DNA of 22,864 nt from Gonapodya sp. JEL0774 (Eukaryota; Monoblepharomycota; Monoblepharidomycetes; Monoblepharidales; Gonapodyaceae): positions 1 through 22,864 of the forward strand of contig JADIIX010000236.1 in the NCBI GenBank assembly GCA_027604505.1, given 5' to 3'. Position 1 is the stretch's first letter. Every line of letters starts with the position of its first letter. Both the position numbers and the translations under genes were made by a program. This document shows positions 21,301 to 22,864 of the stretch, piece by piece. The notes beneath the pieces were generated by a model, which made no database searches, had not been told where the DNA came from, and saw nothing but the letters and a program-made list of their open reading frames with translations.

Positions 21301-22710
21301 TTCGTACTGGGACTCCTGGAGGGCGGCGGTGAGTTTCGCCAAAGTAGATCGTAAAGCATTTTGTGCTGCAGTTGACTTGACACCGGAGAATGGTTGCGGA
21401 GTGGTTGTAGCGTTGAGTGAGGTTTGGGAAGGGAGAGGAGGGTGTGTGATCGAGATGCGCTCGTTTGCTGTGCGGTGGATGGTGCAGTGAAGGGGCCAGA
21501 CAAAAGTGTCACAGTGAGCGTGAACCGTGTTGGAGATGTCATCAAAGGATCCTCTGAGGGCGGCGCGGATGTCGTCGCTGGAATGGTGCAAAGCAGGTTC
21601 ACTGGTTGGGCAACGTAACCTTGCGGAAGAGCGACAGACCAAACCTTGCAGTTTCGGGGAACACGAGAAACGAAGAAAACAGGGAGCAAGCAGCTCCTAA
21701 AGCATCTGAAAAATCAAATCCATTGCATCACTATGTGGGTGAAGGAATATTGTGTGGTGTCGGACTCACATGCAACAAAAAGCCACCAGGGTCCAGTGTA
21801 AGGTGGTTCAGTATATTCAGCTTTCTGAACGAGGTTCAGGACTGTTGAAATGAGGGATAGTGAAGACAAGTTCCCGCGCACAAGGACCATCAGTCACGCA
21901 CTCGTTATGATAAGGGCGTTGATGGAAAGGAGGCGGAGTCTGGGGTACTAAGAAGTGTGAAAAGAGATGTTGCTCTGAATGAGGAAGGGGCGAGCGCGTT
22001 ATAAGCATTCAAAACGCGGCGTACCCTAGCCTGAATGACGCTCATCACGAAGACGTGAAAGAGGAGAAACGACAGAAGCGTGAAGGCACGCAGAAAGTCC
22101 CCATTCACATTCTGGAGCAAAGAAGAAAATGATCATTTATGGAGATGATGTCACCATTACGTGCCTTCACGCATGACGTATTTTCTCGTAAAATTACCTT
22201 ATTCTGCTGCGCAACCGCGAACATTCCGAAATTAGACCATGCAGCGCCCCACACGGAGCCTATCAGGCCGAATATAATGCTTTCCACGGTGGCGCCCAAT
22301 GTGCGACCAGGGTGGAAGAAGAGAACCGAGACAGGCGCGAGGAAAACTCCCTGGATGTCCCATCCCCAGTTAGCACGATTGATGAGAATGGGGTTATATC
22401 AGAGTTGACCGGGAAATCGAAGGCAGAGACAAAACGCAATTGGGGCGTGGTCTTTCGGGAACCAACGTGGAAGTTCTCACCAGCCCAAACGGATTGCTCC
22501 CTCCACCACCAATCAGCGAGAGCATCGTGGCAGCCTCGAGTGCGACGAGTGCGCGAAGAAGGCGTTTCGCGCTGCGGGGTTCAAGGTACAGGGATTCTGC
22601 GGGGAGGTTGGGATTCTATCAATACGTTGTTGCATCGGGATGAGACTGCAGGTATTGAATGAAAGCATACCATGAAGGGAAGAGATTTTTGACAAGATTA
22701 GTGGAGCCAT
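18374..22710 (-). CDS. FUSC/aromatic-acid-exporter-type membrane protein
   Basis: Seventeen predicted exons give 1058 aa: 22710-22671, 22596-22481, 22350-22198, 22111-22025, 21947-21902, 21841-21770, 21705-21645, 21577-21195, 21122-20090, 20017-19989, 19915-19871, 19795-19776, 19713-19649, 19588-19499, 19438-18789, 18726-18566, 18499-18374. Every join keeps frame. Layout follows the fungal ArAE/Bre4-like family: an N-terminal bundle of about six helices (28-190, with GVFLAPVSVLFFHPGRTLGA and PPYTGPWWLFVA), a long acidic cytosolic middle (192-655), and a second bundle (655-808) with EVRGYWAIFS, VVCLTPTVGASVPIG, RVYGTLLGGIWGG and VLVGVGIAFVVGIFVAPRLA. A helical cytosolic tail ends the protein. 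Members are putative plasma-membrane or ER exporters of organic anions; the substrate is unknown. The start at 22710 has A at -3 and G at +4; the frame stays open upstream. Exons of 20, 29, 40, 45 and 46 nt are notable. It converges with RPB4, 129 bp apart. Confidence 0.9.
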
Positions 22711-22864
22711 CGTATCAAGCTGCGACCCTCTACGAGAAACCCAATGTGGTCCGTGATGGTGGCCGGGATCAAATCTTGGGACTGGTGCGGATAACAGAAT
22801 TCTGGGGCACCCCATATGGGGTGGTCCCTGCTTCGGATGCTTTGCCACACCCCAGATGAGAATT
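22711..22864. other. 5' flank of the FUSC gene, window edge
   Basis: The minus-strand frame of the first FUSC exon stays open through most of this stretch, with an in-frame ATG near 22815, so an earlier start cannot be excluded. No hydrophobic segment or family motif is seen in the extra residues. It more likely holds the 5' UTR and promoter. Confidence 0.4.

Overview
This window reads as nuclear DNA of a filamentous basidiomycete, most likely an Agaricomycete. Genes lie on both strands a few hundred bases apart and most are cut by many short GT-AG introns, typically 58-106 nt with a CTAAC-like branch site. Their products are eukaryotic housekeeping proteins and fungal membrane proteins. I see no rRNA, tRNA, transposon, CRISPR array, prophage or bacterial operon. 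Exon joins were worked out by hand by requiring GT-AG ends, an unbroken frame and family motifs that continue across each join; no alignment or transcript was used.

Layout: 1-1072, no supported gene. 1073-2194 (+), short divergent haspin-like kinase. 2195-3155, no firm gene (one weak minus-strand candidate). 3156-4283 (-), RraA-like aldolase-fold protein, 5 exons. 4284-4673, upstream region. 4674-5310 (+), tentative Cys-rich small protein. 5311-5895, nothing firm. 5896-8919 (-), Hel2/ZNF598-type RING ubiquitin ligase. Only 110 bp separates its start from that of the divergent gene at 9030-10032 (+), a dynactin p24-like protein. 10194-11796 (-), TPT/nucleotide-sugar transporter, 7 exons. 12036-13730 (-), intronless 564-aa membrane protein of unknown family. 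13731-14886, long non-coding interval with a 9-bp tandem repeat. 14887-16993 (+), UDP-glucuronate decarboxylase (UXS), 9 exons. 17251-18244 (+), RNA polymerase II subunit Rpb4, 5 exons. 18374-22710 (-), 17-exon FUSC/aromatic-acid-exporter-type membrane protein of 1058 aa.

Most genes are independent housekeeping functions: ribosome-collision quality control (Hel2), microtubule motor adaptor (p24), transcription (Rpb4) and chromatin kinase (haspin). The one plausible functional neighbourhood is UXS with the TPT-family transporter about 3 kb away, since UDP-xylose synthesis and nucleotide-sugar transport belong to one glycosylation pathway; that link is inference. No convincing new multi-gene system is visible. 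The most distinctive items are the intronless orphan membrane protein, the micro-exons of the FUSC gene, a probable 37-nt intron, the compact Hel2/p24 divergent promoter, and the truncated haspin-like kinase.
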